From positions 1 through 64,000 of the forward strand of contig NZ_CP009928.1 of assembly GCF_001021975.1 (NCBI RefSeq): DNA of 64,000 nucleotides, given 5' to 3'. Source of the DNA: Chryseobacterium gallinarum (GTDB lineage: Bacteria; Bacteroidota; Bacteroidia; Flavobacteriales; Weeksellaceae). Position numbers and translations under genes: made by a program. Below the pieces are notes generated by a model. That model did not search any database, was not told the origin of the DNA, and saw nothing but the letters and a program-made list of their open reading frames with translations. Below, piece by piece: positions 56,177 through 64,000 of the stretch (position 1 is the first letter of the stretch; each line of letters opens with the position of its first letter).

Positions 56177-56926
56177 TTAGATAACTTCAATAATAAGTTC
56201 CTTCTCATAACCATTGTATTTTTCATCAATATAGCCATGGGGATTACAAATCACCTCCGTTGTTCCAATACTATACCTGCATGGCGTATGAATATGCCCA
56301 TGAATCCAGTATAATGGCTGATATTTTATCACCAAATCTTCAAGGCAGGATGCATACGCTGCCGTTAGCGGATCCTCCTTATATTGATCCGGAACAGATT
56401 GAATACTTGGAGCATGATGGGTAATCACTATATTTTTAAATTCTTTTGAATTTTCAAGACTTTCTTCCAGCCATAATTTTGAAAGCTGATGAATTTTAAA
56501 AGTATCCAGGGTTCTCATTTTAGAATAAGATGGATCCCTCCTGATCATTTTATAATCATTCATTTTCGATTGACATAGCATACCATATTGAACCGGATTT
56601 CCAAAAATGGAAAAATCTGTCCACAATGTAGCTCCATGAAACCGTACTTTATCAATATCTACAAAGGAATTTTCAAGCACAAAAATAGATGAACCCTGGG
56701 CAGCATCTTTAATTTTATTAAGTGTTTTTGGGTAGGAGCCTTTATAGTATTCATGATTACCCAAAATATATACTACCGGTTTATTAGAGATTTTAGATTT
56801 AATCCAATCTATCCCTTTTGTCCCAAGATTTATATCTCCAGCCAATACTACAACATCTGAGTTACCGAAATATAATTCAGTATTTCCAAATTCCTGATGA
56901 AGATCACTGATGATTTGAATTTTCAT
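56177..56926 (-). CDS. Metallophosphoesterase
   Basis: Calcineurin-like phosphoesterase from the ATG at 56926 (a longer upstream frame starting at 57040 lacks family similarity). Metal-binding blocks: IISDLHQEF (DxH), VVLAGDINLG (GDxx), YILGNHEYYKGS (GNHE), VITHHAPS and IHGHIHTP. 249 residues. A TACTTTTG box lies 5 bases before this ATG. Substrate unknown. Confidence 0.92.
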   Translation of the reverse strand: MKIQIISDLHQEFGNTELYFGNSDVVVLAGDINLGTKGIDWIKSKISNKPVVYILGNHEYYKGSYPKTLNKIKDAAQGSSIFVLENSFVDIDKVRFHGATLWTDFSIFGNPVQYGMLCQSKMNDYKMIRRDPSYSKMRTLDTFKIHQLSKLWLEESLENSKEFKNIVITHHAPSIQSVPDQYKEDPLTAAYASCLEDLVIKYQPLYWIHGHIHTPCRYSIGTTEVICNPHGYIDEKYNGYEKELIIEVI

Positions 56927-56930
56927 GACA

Positions 56931-56938
56931 CAAAAGTA
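56931..56938 (-). promoter_or_regulatory. TACTTTTG box next to the ATG of the metallophosphoesterase
   Basis: TAnnTTTG on the minus strand, only 4 bases before the ATG, so transcription would begin at or inside the start codon (leaderless or nearly so). Confidence 0.4.
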
Positions 56939-57118
56939 GAAAAGGAAAGCGAAATAGTGGAAAGTAATAAGAAAAGTATACAAAGAATTCATCCTACTTA
57001 TTGACTCCTTCCGCTTTTTTTTGCGATTTTGCAGCTGCAATTACTTTTTTCTTTATAAAAAAGAACCGACACCCGTGCCGATTCTTTCCTCATATAGTTT
57101 GTGTAATTTTAAGGCCGC

Positions 57119-58510
57119 TTATGATGAAACAGCTATTTTTGCCTGTTCCATTTTTAAGCTTTTTAATATAAAATAGAATAATATTCCAAGTGCTACAACA
57201 GCGTAGCCGATCAAAATAACAATATTCAGGCTTCCTACCGAAAATTCCGATGGAAAAATCTGACTCATTAATGTCATGAAAGACAATCCTATTCCGGCAC
57301 CCAGAAAGTAGCTTGTAGAACTCAAACTTGATGCCAATCCATAATTTGCCGGTTCAACATCCTGAATTCCCAATACAGAAAGCGCCGTAAAACAAAATGT
57401 CATCCCAATTCCTGAAATACAAGCCGCACCCAGCAAGGCGACTGCCAACGGATGCCCCACATACACAGATATCAGCAATAACAAACCTCCCGTTAACATG
57501 AAAAGCCACCCCAGAACTCCCATTTGTGAAGAGTTTAATCTCTTTGAAATATGAGGTAATATAAATTTAGCCGTCAAAGCAGACAAGATACTAAACGGAA
57601 CGAGCATCAATCCTGCAGATGCAGCACTATAGCCCATATCTTTTTGCAGCATTAATGAAATCAGAAACAAAAAGCCGATAAAAAATGCCCCCAGTGTAAA
57701 AAAAGCAGCATTAGAAACCACTAAAGATCTGTGTTTAAACAGCGTCAAATCAAATAATGGCTCAGCTACGGTTTTCAATCGGTAGAAAGTCATAACCAAA
57801 AGAACCACCGCTATGATCAATGACCCCGCTATCAGAAAAGGGTGTTCTTTAATATGGATAAGCTCATGCGTTCCATAGGTAAGACTTAATAGTCCCAACA
57901 CCATTAATATACCAGAGACCACATCAGTTTTCTGGGCCTTTTCATTGCTCTCGTCTACCGGCAGATAATAGTATGATAAAATTAATGTTATCAAAAGAAT
58001 AGGAACATTAATCAGGAATACCCAATGCCAGCTTAAGTAGGTACTGATAATTCCTCCTACGGAAAGACCGCTCCCCGAGCCAATTGCTGCAAAAGAACTA
58101 AAAATACCGATTGCACGATTTCTTTCCTGCTCTTCTCTGAAAGTATTGGTTACAATGGATAAGGCTGCCGGCATTACAAATGCTGCCCCCAATCCCTGTA
58201 AGGCGCGAAATACAGCCAGCACTTCAAAATTCGCGGATAAACCGGCCCCTAATGATGTCAACATAAAGATAAAAGCTCCCAGAAGGAATATCTTTTTTCG
58301 TCCGATCTGGTCAGCTAACTTTCCACCGATAATCAGAAATCCTCCGAAAAATAATACATACAACGTCTGTAACCACTGAACTGTTCCGGCGTCAATATGA
58401 AACTGCTCCTGAATAGAAGGAATTGTTAAATTAATAATGGCAATATCCAAAGCCTCTACAAAAGTTCCTACCGATGCTAAAATTAATATTATATTCTTCC
58501 TTGTATCCAT
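57119..58510 (-). CDS. MFS transporter (DHA-type exporter)
   Basis: A 463-residue major facilitator with 12-14 helices and the motif-A-like GGKLADQIGRKKIFLLG, plus RALQGLGAAFVMPAALSIV of the EmrB/QacA-type drug exporters. Divergently transcribed from an Lrp-family gene 142 bases away, which may control it. The substrate is unknown. Confidence 0.88.
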   Translation of the reverse strand: MDTRKNIILILASVGTFVEALDIAIINLTIPSIQEQFHIDAGTVQWLQTLYVLFFGGFLIIGGKLADQIGRKKIFLLGAFIFMLTSLGAGLSANFEVLAVFRALQGLGAAFVMPAALSIVTNTFREEQERNRAIGIFSSFAAIGSGSGLSVGGIISTYLSWHWVFLINVPILLITLILSYYYLPVDESNEKAQKTDVVSGILMVLGLLSLTYGTHELIHIKEHPFLIAGSLIIAVVLLVMTFYRLKTVAEPLFDLTLFKHRSLVVSNAAFFTLGAFFIGFLFLISLMLQKDMGYSAASAGLMLVPFSILSALTAKFILPHISKRLNSSQMGVLGWLFMLTGGLLLLISVYVGHPLAVALLGAACISGIGMTFCFTALSVLGIQDVEPANYGLASSLSSTSYFLGAGIGLSFMTLMSQIFPSEFSVGSLNIVILIGYAVVALGILFYFILKSLKMEQAKIAVSS

Positions 58511-58652
58511 ATATTCAAATTTCCTGCAAAATTAATATTAACAGGACGTATGTGAAAATTTTACTTTAAATTTGGAACAAAATTAAAAATGGTATTAGTC
58601 CAAAAGAACAAATACACTTAATTATCGAATTAATTCAATAAAAACAGAACAA

Positions 58653-59123
58653 ATGGCAACAGAAAACTACCATCCGGATGAAAAAGATCTCTCTATCCTC
58701 CGTCTCCTTCAAAAAAATGCAAAAATGAGCGTCCGTGATATTTCAGCCAGAATTAATCTCAGCCCCACTCCTACCCACGAACGGATAAAACGGATGGAAA
58801 AGTCAGGCATTATTAAAGAGTACACCACTATTGTAGACCGTAAAAAGGTCAATAAAGGAATGATGGTTATCTGCATGATTGCTTTACATGTTCACAATAA
58901 AAAAACAGCCGGTCAATTTATTGAGGAAGTAGGTAAATTAAAAGAGGTTGTTGAATTCTATAATATTAGCGGAGATTTCGATTTTATGCTTAAAATCCTT
59001 TCACCTAATATGGATGAATTCCATGAGTTTTTTGTCAACAAACTTTCAGAGATTGACGGTATCGGACAGACAAAAAGTATTTTCGTTATGAACAGTATTA
59101 AAGAAAGCACTCAGATTATATAA
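58653..59123 (+). CDS. Lrp/AsnC-family transcriptional regulator
   Basis: A 156-residue regulator with an N-terminal winged helix (LSILRLLQKNAKMSVRDIS, NLSPTPTHERIKRMEKSGII) and a C-terminal RAM ligand-binding domain (FYNISGDFDFMLKILSPNMD). Responds to amino acids in this family. Divergent from the MFS gene. Effector unknown. Confidence 0.93.
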   Translation: MATENYHPDEKDLSILRLLQKNAKMSVRDISARINLSPTPTHERIKRMEKSGIIKEYTTIVDRKKVNKGMMVICMIALHVHNKKTAGQFIEEVGKLKEVVEFYNISGDFDFMLKILSPNMDEFHEFFVNKLSEIDGIGQTKSIFVMNSIKESTQII

Positions 59124-59249
59124 ATCATTTTCACGAAAATCATTTATCTGCAGTCTTAATTAATCATTTATACTATTGACTCATTATTTTTTTTACTATC
59201 TTAGTAGGACTTATTTGCCAATACCGGCAGATTTACTAACAACAAAAAG

Positions 59250-59372
59250 ATGATGAGTATTAAATTTATTACTTCAGGCAATTGGGATCAGTTGCCGGCA
59301 TTTTACATTACCCTTTGCATAAAATCCAATTTATGCCCATTTGTCCTGCCTCAAAAAACAAATCCTTACTAA
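59250..59372 (+). CDS. Possible 40-residue ORF before the TPR regulator
   Basis: ATG at 59250 to TAA at 59370-59372; stop lies 4 bases before the TPR-HTH start. The peptide (MMSIKFITSGNWDQLPAFYI and following) has no recognised motif. It might be a translated leader coupled to the regulator or a chance ORF. Confidence 0.3.
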   Translation: MMSIKFITSGNWDQLPAFYITLCIKSNLCPFVLPQKTNPY

Positions 59373-59376
59373 CAAT

Positions 59377-60789
59377 ATGAAATATGTAAGTGACCAGCGC
59401 AGCGTACTTTTATTATGCTGTATTGCAATTTTTCTTTGGAGCTGTAACAAAAAAACAGATATCAACGAAATCAACAATACACTGCTCAATAAAAATGAAA
59501 AACTAAGATTGGAAGGAAAAGATGCAGAACTTATAGCCCTGAATATTGAAGCGATTAAACAGTCAAAAGAAAGAGGGTATAAAAAAGGGGAAGCATTAGG
59601 CTATATCAACCTTGCCAATATGTATGCCACCATGGGCCAATACAAAACCAGCCACAATTACCTCAAATCTGCAAGCAACATCATCAATCACCTTAATGAT
59701 AATTTTCTTTATGCTAAACTTTACCATGAATATGGGCAGCTCAATTACGTCACCGGTCTGGAAAATACCGCTTTAAGTTACAATGCAAAGGCTATTTATT
59801 ATGGAGAAAAATTAAATGAAAGAAGCTGGTTATTAAGTAACTCATATGAACAGAGAGCTGATTTCATCTTCTCTATCAATAAAGATTCTGCATTAATCTA
59901 CTACCACAAAGGATTCAGTATAGACCCGTCTGCCCTCAACTGCTCGTTGCTTGGCCATTATCATTTACTGCAGACCAGGAATATTGATTCCGCTACATTT
60001 TACAACACTAAGGCATTATCTCTTCTTAAATCTTCAGAGTTTGGTACAGTAAGACAAGGTACTGTGTATTCTTATTATGCTGACCTTCTTTCTGAGAAAA
60101 AAGAATATGAAAAAGCAGCTGAATTTTATAAAAAAGCAGCTGAAATCCTGGTCAAAACCAAAAGAATCAATAAACTTCCTTTCATTTATCAAAAAATTGC
60201 AGCTAACTATCAAAAGCTGAACAATAAAGACATGGAGGAATTTTATTCTTCAAAGGCTGAACAGATAGACAATACCCTTAAATCATCTGGCAACGAAGCA
60301 ATAGACCTTTCTTTAAGCGAAATCATTAACAAGAAAAATAAAAACAATTTCAATATCATCTTCATTTCCATAGGTTTTATAACGGTTATTCTGGGAGTTT
60401 CCATTTTCCTATATATGAGAAATAAAAAACAAAAATCTGAAAGCAGGAACTTACAGAAGTCTGACACAGAAGCAGAAACAAAAGGAAGAATTTCCAAAGA
60501 AGATTTCACAGAGTTATTACAGCTGGCAAAGACCAATGACCCTGATTTTGTTAAAAGGGTTGAAGAAGTTAACCCTGATTTATTTCAAAGTATTTTAAAC
60601 ATCAATCCACAGCTTACAAAATCCGAATTATCTTTGTGTGCAATGATCTGGCTTGGATTTTCATCAAAGGACATTGCTGATATCACCTATATCCAGCACA
60701 GATCTGTACAAACCAAGAAAGGCAGACTTAGAAAAAAACTCAATATCCCTTCAGAAACAGACCTTTACAGTTTTTTCACCTCTCTATAA
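59377..60789 (+). CDS. TPR lipoprotein-like sensor with LuxR-type HTH
   Basis: From the ATG at 59377 it has a lipoprotein-like signal (FLWSCNKK), about six TPR-like repeats (GYKKGEALGYINLANMYATM, YEKAAEFYKKAAEIL), one membrane helix (NIIFISIGFITVILGVSIFL), and a cytoplasmic C-terminal HTH (LGFSSKDIADITYIQHRSVQ). This is the TPR-TM-HTH regulator form common in Bacteroidota. Topology suggests outside sensing and inside DNA binding. Signal and targets unknown. Confidence 0.82.
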   Translation: MKYVSDQRSVLLLCCIAIFLWSCNKKTDINEINNTLLNKNEKLRLEGKDAELIALNIEAIKQSKERGYKKGEALGYINLANMYATMGQYKTSHNYLKSASNIINHLNDNFLYAKLYHEYGQLNYVTGLENTALSYNAKAIYYGEKLNERSWLLSNSYEQRADFIFSINKDSALIYYHKGFSIDPSALNCSLLGHYHLLQTRNIDSATFYNTKALSLLKSSEFGTVRQGTVYSYYADLLSEKKEYEKAAEFYKKAAEILVKTKRINKLPFIYQKIAANYQKLNNKDMEEFYSSKAEQIDNTLKSSGNEAIDLSLSEIINKKNKNNFNIIFISIGFITVILGVSIFLYMRNKKQKSESRNLQKSDTEAETKGRISKEDFTELLQLAKTNDPDFVKRVEEVNPDLFQSILNINPQLTKSELSLCAMIWLGFSSKDIADITYIQHRSVQTKKGRLRKKLNIPSETDLYSFFTSL

Positions 60790-60820
60790 CTATTATTAAT
60801 ATACTGACCTCTCTTATATT

Positions 60821-60842
60821 CCTGCCTAACAGCAGGTTTTTT
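60821..60842 (+). terminator. Terminator of the TPR regulator
   Basis: CCTGC-ctaaca-GCAGG followed by six T's. Confidence 0.75.
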
Positions 60843-61641
60843 ATTATATCCAATATACATTGTTGTGCAGCACAATTCGTCAACAGCCAAAATAAAAAAG
60901 TTTGAAAATCCATTTCCGGTCACAACAATAAATATAAAAATATACTCCTAAACTTCAATTTCTATTTAAAAAGGAGCATTTGTTTTAGACAAAAAATAAT
61001 ATTATTTAATGGAATTTTACTTTTTCATTACACTACACTGGTTACAAGATCAGAATAAAATAAATTTTAAAACACTTTAAATCAAATAATTACATTGAAG
61101 GATGTAGATGTAGTATAGATATGTCGTATGTGTTTTTTTGGAAATTTTCAGCATTAAGAATATGTTTGCCGTATAAATATTGAAACAAAAAATAAAACTG
61201 AAAAAAAAAACAAAACCCTTAAAACTTTTAATTTTTTTAAATCTGCCCCTCTACACTTCAGATTAACAAAGAGTATTAACAACACAAATGAAAACAAAAC
61301 ACAAATGATGAAATCCAGGAGGGGCGGGATTTATTTACAAGCTAACAAATAACAATAACAAACACACAACAAAAGAGGCCTATTAACACAATTTTTACGA
61401 TGAAATATATCTTAAGCCGTATATCATAACCAGAATATTTTCATTCATTCACCACTTAAGATATAAACTTACGTTATTTGTTTTATTCTGAGAGATTACA
61501 TCCATCCCTGTGTAATCTCTCTTTTTTATCCCCTAAGCTTAAAATACTTTATCAGACAGGTCATGACACATATAAAAAAAACAGCTATACATAACTATAG
61601 CTGCTCAACAATATTATGGATTATTTACTGATATTTCTGTT
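60843..61641. other. Long non-coding gap with an inverted repeat and a terminator
   Basis: About 800 AT-rich bases without a recognised gene. It contains an inverted repeat ATATCTTAAG (61407-61416) / CTTAAGATAT (61455-61464) and a strong stem with T-tract at 61490-61527. The short ORFs here (for example nine codons from 61400) lack features. A small RNA ending at the terminator is possible. Confidence 0.55.
61490..61527 (+). terminator. Strong orphan terminator
   Basis: GAGAGATTACA (61490-61500) with TGTAATCTCTC (61511-61521) then six T's. On the plus strand no annotated gene precedes it for 700 bases; in the other direction it would follow the 61642 gene. Confidence 0.75.
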
Positions 61642-62157
61642 TTATTTCCAGTAATTCCAAACCACCCCATCAAATATAGCGAGTGTTTTACTGGAAGTAT
61701 CATAACACATCATACCCGGATAAGGGTTTTTAACATTAATGTGAGGCGCTGCCACCTTTGGAAGCACCATTGCTTTATCCGGTGATTCCAACACCAATAC
61801 TCCATCCGCACTGGCAGACGAGGCTCCAACGATCACCCCGTTTCCTGTTTCAGCTGAATTATTAATTACAACCGCACTTGAGTTTCCTGCATCAGATAAA
61901 AGCACCCATGTGTCATTTTCGTAAACTTTTACTTTATTATCGGTCACATCAAAAATAAATGTTCCATTTACCAAAGCTCCCGCAGGAAGCCCTGATGTTG
62001 CCGGAAGAATCAATCCTTTTGTGTTTCCTGGAACATTGTTAAAATCCAAAACAGTGCTGCTTCCTTCCACAACATCTTTTCCGATAGCCACCTGAGCAAA
62101 GGAAAAATTGAAAACAACCAAGGCAACCGCTATACTTATATTTTTTATATTTTTCAT
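61642..62157 (-). CDS. Secreted surface-type protein
   Basis: A 171-residue product from MKNIKNISIAVALVV with a signal peptide ending in FSFAQ. The mature part starts VAIGKDVVEG, has GLILPATSGLPAGALVNGTF, and ends in a module NPYPGMMCYDTSSKTLAIFDGVVWNYW. That end module recurs in its upstream neighbour. Function unknown; no T9SS domain seen. Confidence 0.7.
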   Translation of the reverse strand: MKNIKNISIAVALVVFNFSFAQVAIGKDVVEGSSTVLDFNNVPGNTKGLILPATSGLPAGALVNGTFIFDVTDNKVKVYENDTWVLLSDAGNSSAVVINNSAETGNGVIVGASSASADGVLVLESPDKAMVLPKVAAPHINVKNPYPGMMCYDTSSKTLAIFDGVVWNYWK

Positions 62158-62175
62158 CGTATACAAATTATGAGA

Positions 62176-63228
62176 TTAATCGTTACAGCTTCTTTGAATA
62201 CACTTCCATTCAGTTCCATTATACAACTTAATGCATTTATCCTGGATATCATAAAGAAGCATCCCTTCTTTTGGTTCAGCAATAGCATCTCCGGGTTGCG
62301 GTGTCTGGCTTACATGCTGCACCCTGGTAACAACGAACCCTTTTCCTTTAGCTTCCATAGCAAGAAAGCCATTGGGAATATTTTCCGGCCATACACTGCT
62401 CTTCTCCTGCACAGTAATTCCGAATTTAGTAAAGCTATCCGGTGTTCCTGAAGCGGCCGGCTTTGTACACACTCCATCTATATCATCAATGATAACAGGA
62501 GCATTACCACACGCGTTTTTGTCTTCTGATAAACCTTCAGGCCATAAAGCGGGACACATTAATTTTGTTGCATTCGGGCCACAGAAACTGGCATTACCGG
62601 GACCAAGATTTGTTACAGGTCCCATTGCAATAGCTATAATCTGACTGTCATTACTGAGAACGGATCCTGCGCCACCACCACTTACATCAGCTTTTGCAAT
62701 GCAATAAGCTTTTCCGGTAGGAAGTCCTACATAATTTACAAACGGATAGGTTGTAGATTGCTGACTGAAAGTACCACAAATCTCCACCACACTATTTGTT
62801 CCCATTTCCAGTGTAGAGGTTGTTCCCGGGAATGCTCCCATAAAAGACGGATCTCCCTGGTTAACAGACCCGGTAAGCGATAAAAATGATTTCGTACCCA
62901 GCTTAACTTTTGAGCTTTGCTGAGTTCCAAATGTCCCAATGGTAATAGAACCAGTGGATCTTACACTGGCACCATCACTAATATCCAATACTCCGTTCAC
63001 ACCTATATTTACAGACTGCAGTTGACCAGACTGAATTATAAGAGTTGCTCCAAAAGGAATGTCAATTGTAGTTCCTACACTAAGGTTTCCATTCAGACAA
63101 TATGTATTTCCGGTGACCATAACCTGCCCGGTATACGGAATACATTGAGCGCTTATAACATTGTAGAATGCAAGGATTAATAAAAAAATAAATTTCTTAT
63201 TAATATTAGAAAAAATTAAGTTATTCAT
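62176..63228 (-). CDS. Secreted beta-rich surface-type protein
   Basis: A 350-residue product with a signal peptide (LLILAFYNVISAQ), then Gly/Ser/Thr-rich beta repeats (NGNLSVGTTIDIPFGATLII, VNIGVNGVLDISDGASVRST) reminiscent of a beta-helix. The C-terminal module is GMLLYDIQDKCIKLYNGTEW, shared with the downstream gene 18 bases away. The two are probably one operon for surface or matrix proteins. Function unknown. Confidence 0.7.
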   Translation of the reverse strand: MNNLIFSNINKKFIFLLILAFYNVISAQCIPYTGQVMVTGNTYCLNGNLSVGTTIDIPFGATLIIQSGQLQSVNIGVNGVLDISDGASVRSTGSITIGTFGTQQSSKVKLGTKSFLSLTGSVNQGDPSFMGAFPGTTSTLEMGTNSVVEICGTFSQQSTTYPFVNYVGLPTGKAYCIAKADVSGGGAGSVLSNDSQIIAIAMGPVTNLGPGNASFCGPNATKLMCPALWPEGLSEDKNACGNAPVIIDDIDGVCTKPAASGTPDSFTKFGITVQEKSSVWPENIPNGFLAMEAKGKGFVVTRVQHVSQTPQPGDAIAEPKEGMLLYDIQDKCIKLYNGTEWKCIQRSCND

Positions 63229-63762
63229 ATTGTTTTAGACTAAATTAACAATTTATTCGTATTTTAATAATAATTACATAGCATTATTATATTTACCGAG
63301 GGCCTAATAAACAATTTATATACCAAACTGGTGTTTAATTTTTAAATATTCTTAAAATATGATAGCAATCTTTATTTTTGTGAAAAAAATAAAATTCACC
63401 AGGTTGAGATTAAAACAAACACAGTCAACACAATAATATTATAATAAAAATACATATAATTCAATCATATTGTTAAAAAAATAAACTATTATTTAAAAAA
63501 ACAATATAATATTTACTTTTCAGCATTAAAATATAACTTAATAGAAAAGAGCTATTGATTAGAAATTTTGTAATAATTCATAGAAATTAAAATATTTTCA
63601 ATGAATACACCTATTCTACACATATACTACACTATGATCCTCAACGGCTTTATTAAGTAAAATAAACTTCTATATATAATCTTTTATTATTGCTCATCGG
63701 TACAATAGATAATGTATATAATCCAAGACTGTAAATTAGGTTTAAAAACGTAAATTTGCAGC
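63229..63762. other. AT-rich divergent control region before mnmE
   Basis: Very AT-rich, no gene. Ends in the TAAATTTG box (63751-63758) of mnmE. Confidence 0.5.
63751..63758 (+). promoter_or_regulatory. TAAATTTG box directly before mnmE
   Basis: TAnnTTTG ends 5 bases before the ATG, so the transcript would have almost no 5' leader. Confidence 0.45.
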
Positions 63763-64000
63763 ATGAATAACGATACTATTTGTGCACTGGCTACAGCCAA
63801 TGGAATAGGTGCTTTAGGCATTATCAGGATTTCCGGCGATGATGCATTACCCATAGTACAGAAAAGTTTTCCGGCAAAAAAACTGGAAAAACAAAAATCC
63901 CACACCATTCATTACGGATATTTTATGGATGGGGATGAAGCTATCGATGAAATCATGTTATCAATTTTTCTGGCCCCTAAAAGTTTTACTACAGAAAATT
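63763..64000 (+). CDS. mnmE: tRNA modification GTPase MnmE, N-terminal part (cut by window end)
   Basis: Acts with MnmG to install 5-carboxymethylaminomethyl groups on wobble U34. The visible 79 residues show the conserved MnmE start NNDTICALATANGIGALGII with ISGDDAL and APKSFTTEN, the formyl-THF-binding domain. The GTPase domain lies beyond the edge. Confidence 0.93.
   Translation, partial: MNNDTICALATANGIGALGIIRISGDDALPIVQKSFPAKKLEKQKSHTIHYGYFMDGDEAIDEIMLSIFLAPKSFTTEN

Noticed and set aside
61309..61356. 15-codon ORF beginning MMKSRRGG
   Set aside because: Too short, without a terminator or promoter arrangement like that of the Met/Cys leader; no gene follows in the same direction.

Overview
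The window looks like a chromosomal segment from a Chryseobacterium-type bacterium (Bacteroidota, Flavobacteriales, Weeksellaceae) with a mobile element at its left end. The evidence is an AT-rich backbone, Bacteroidota-type -7 promoter boxes (TAnnTTTG), few visible Shine-Dalgarno sequences, a type IX secretion (T9SS) sorting domain, a fused branched-chain 2-oxoacid dehydrogenase E1, an M61 peptidase, a GH109-type enzyme and many secreted proteins of the flavobacterial kind. The species call is an inference from gene content; no rRNA gene is present.

Region 1 (1 to about 11,130) is visibly more GC-rich and is an integrated mobilizable element of the Bacteroides/flavobacterial type. From left to right it carries a relaxase, a MobC-like accessory gene, an oriT-like palindrome, a DUF3408 gene, a CHC2/Toprim primase and a VirE/VapE-type P-loop protein, all on the minus strand. 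Next come two small helix-turn-helix genes and a four-gene cargo operon (DUF1579-like protein, DJ-1/PfpI protein, SRPBCC protein, and a protein that may be a doubled AbrB-like fold) on the plus strand. Two adjacent tyrosine recombinases on the minus strand close the element. MobC, DUF3408, primase and VapE are each broken by one or more single-base indels, mostly in short homopolymers. The relaxase, recombinases and cargo are open.

Region 2 (11,137 to 22,470) holds lpdA, small secreted proteins, a GH29 fucosidase, and a minus-strand cluster made of a GbsR/MarR regulator, two paralogous four-helix membrane proteins, an SRPBCC-DUF2071 gene with an in-frame TAG, and a frameshifted TIGR01777 epimerase. 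It ends with an ECF sigma factor and an unusual partner protein that combines an anti-sigma-like N-terminus, a TonB plug, a VWA domain and a T9SS signal.

Region 3 (22,766 to 46,740) is housekeeping and catabolic: a C1 peptidase, an OYE reductase divergent from an HxlR regulator, the fused E1 enzyme, a polyprenyl synthase, a sterol desaturase-family protein, rlmN, queA, AIM24 and M61. A tightly overlapping GH109 - nucleotidyltransferase - sugar kinase operon looks like an N-acetylgalactosamine salvage pathway. A deoxyinosine glycosylase, an S9 peptidase, a holin-like protein, a thioesterase and topB follow.

Region 4 (46,764 to 64,000) starts with a probable attenuator: a 32-codon ORF with clustered Met and Cys codons followed by a terminator, in front of an EamA exporter and metNIQ. 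It continues with a GH3 glucosidase, an outer-membrane beta-barrel protein, a metallophosphoesterase, an MFS transporter divergent from an Lrp regulator, a TPR-HTH regulator, two secreted proteins, and the start of mnmE at the right edge. I saw no rRNA, tRNA or CRISPR array.
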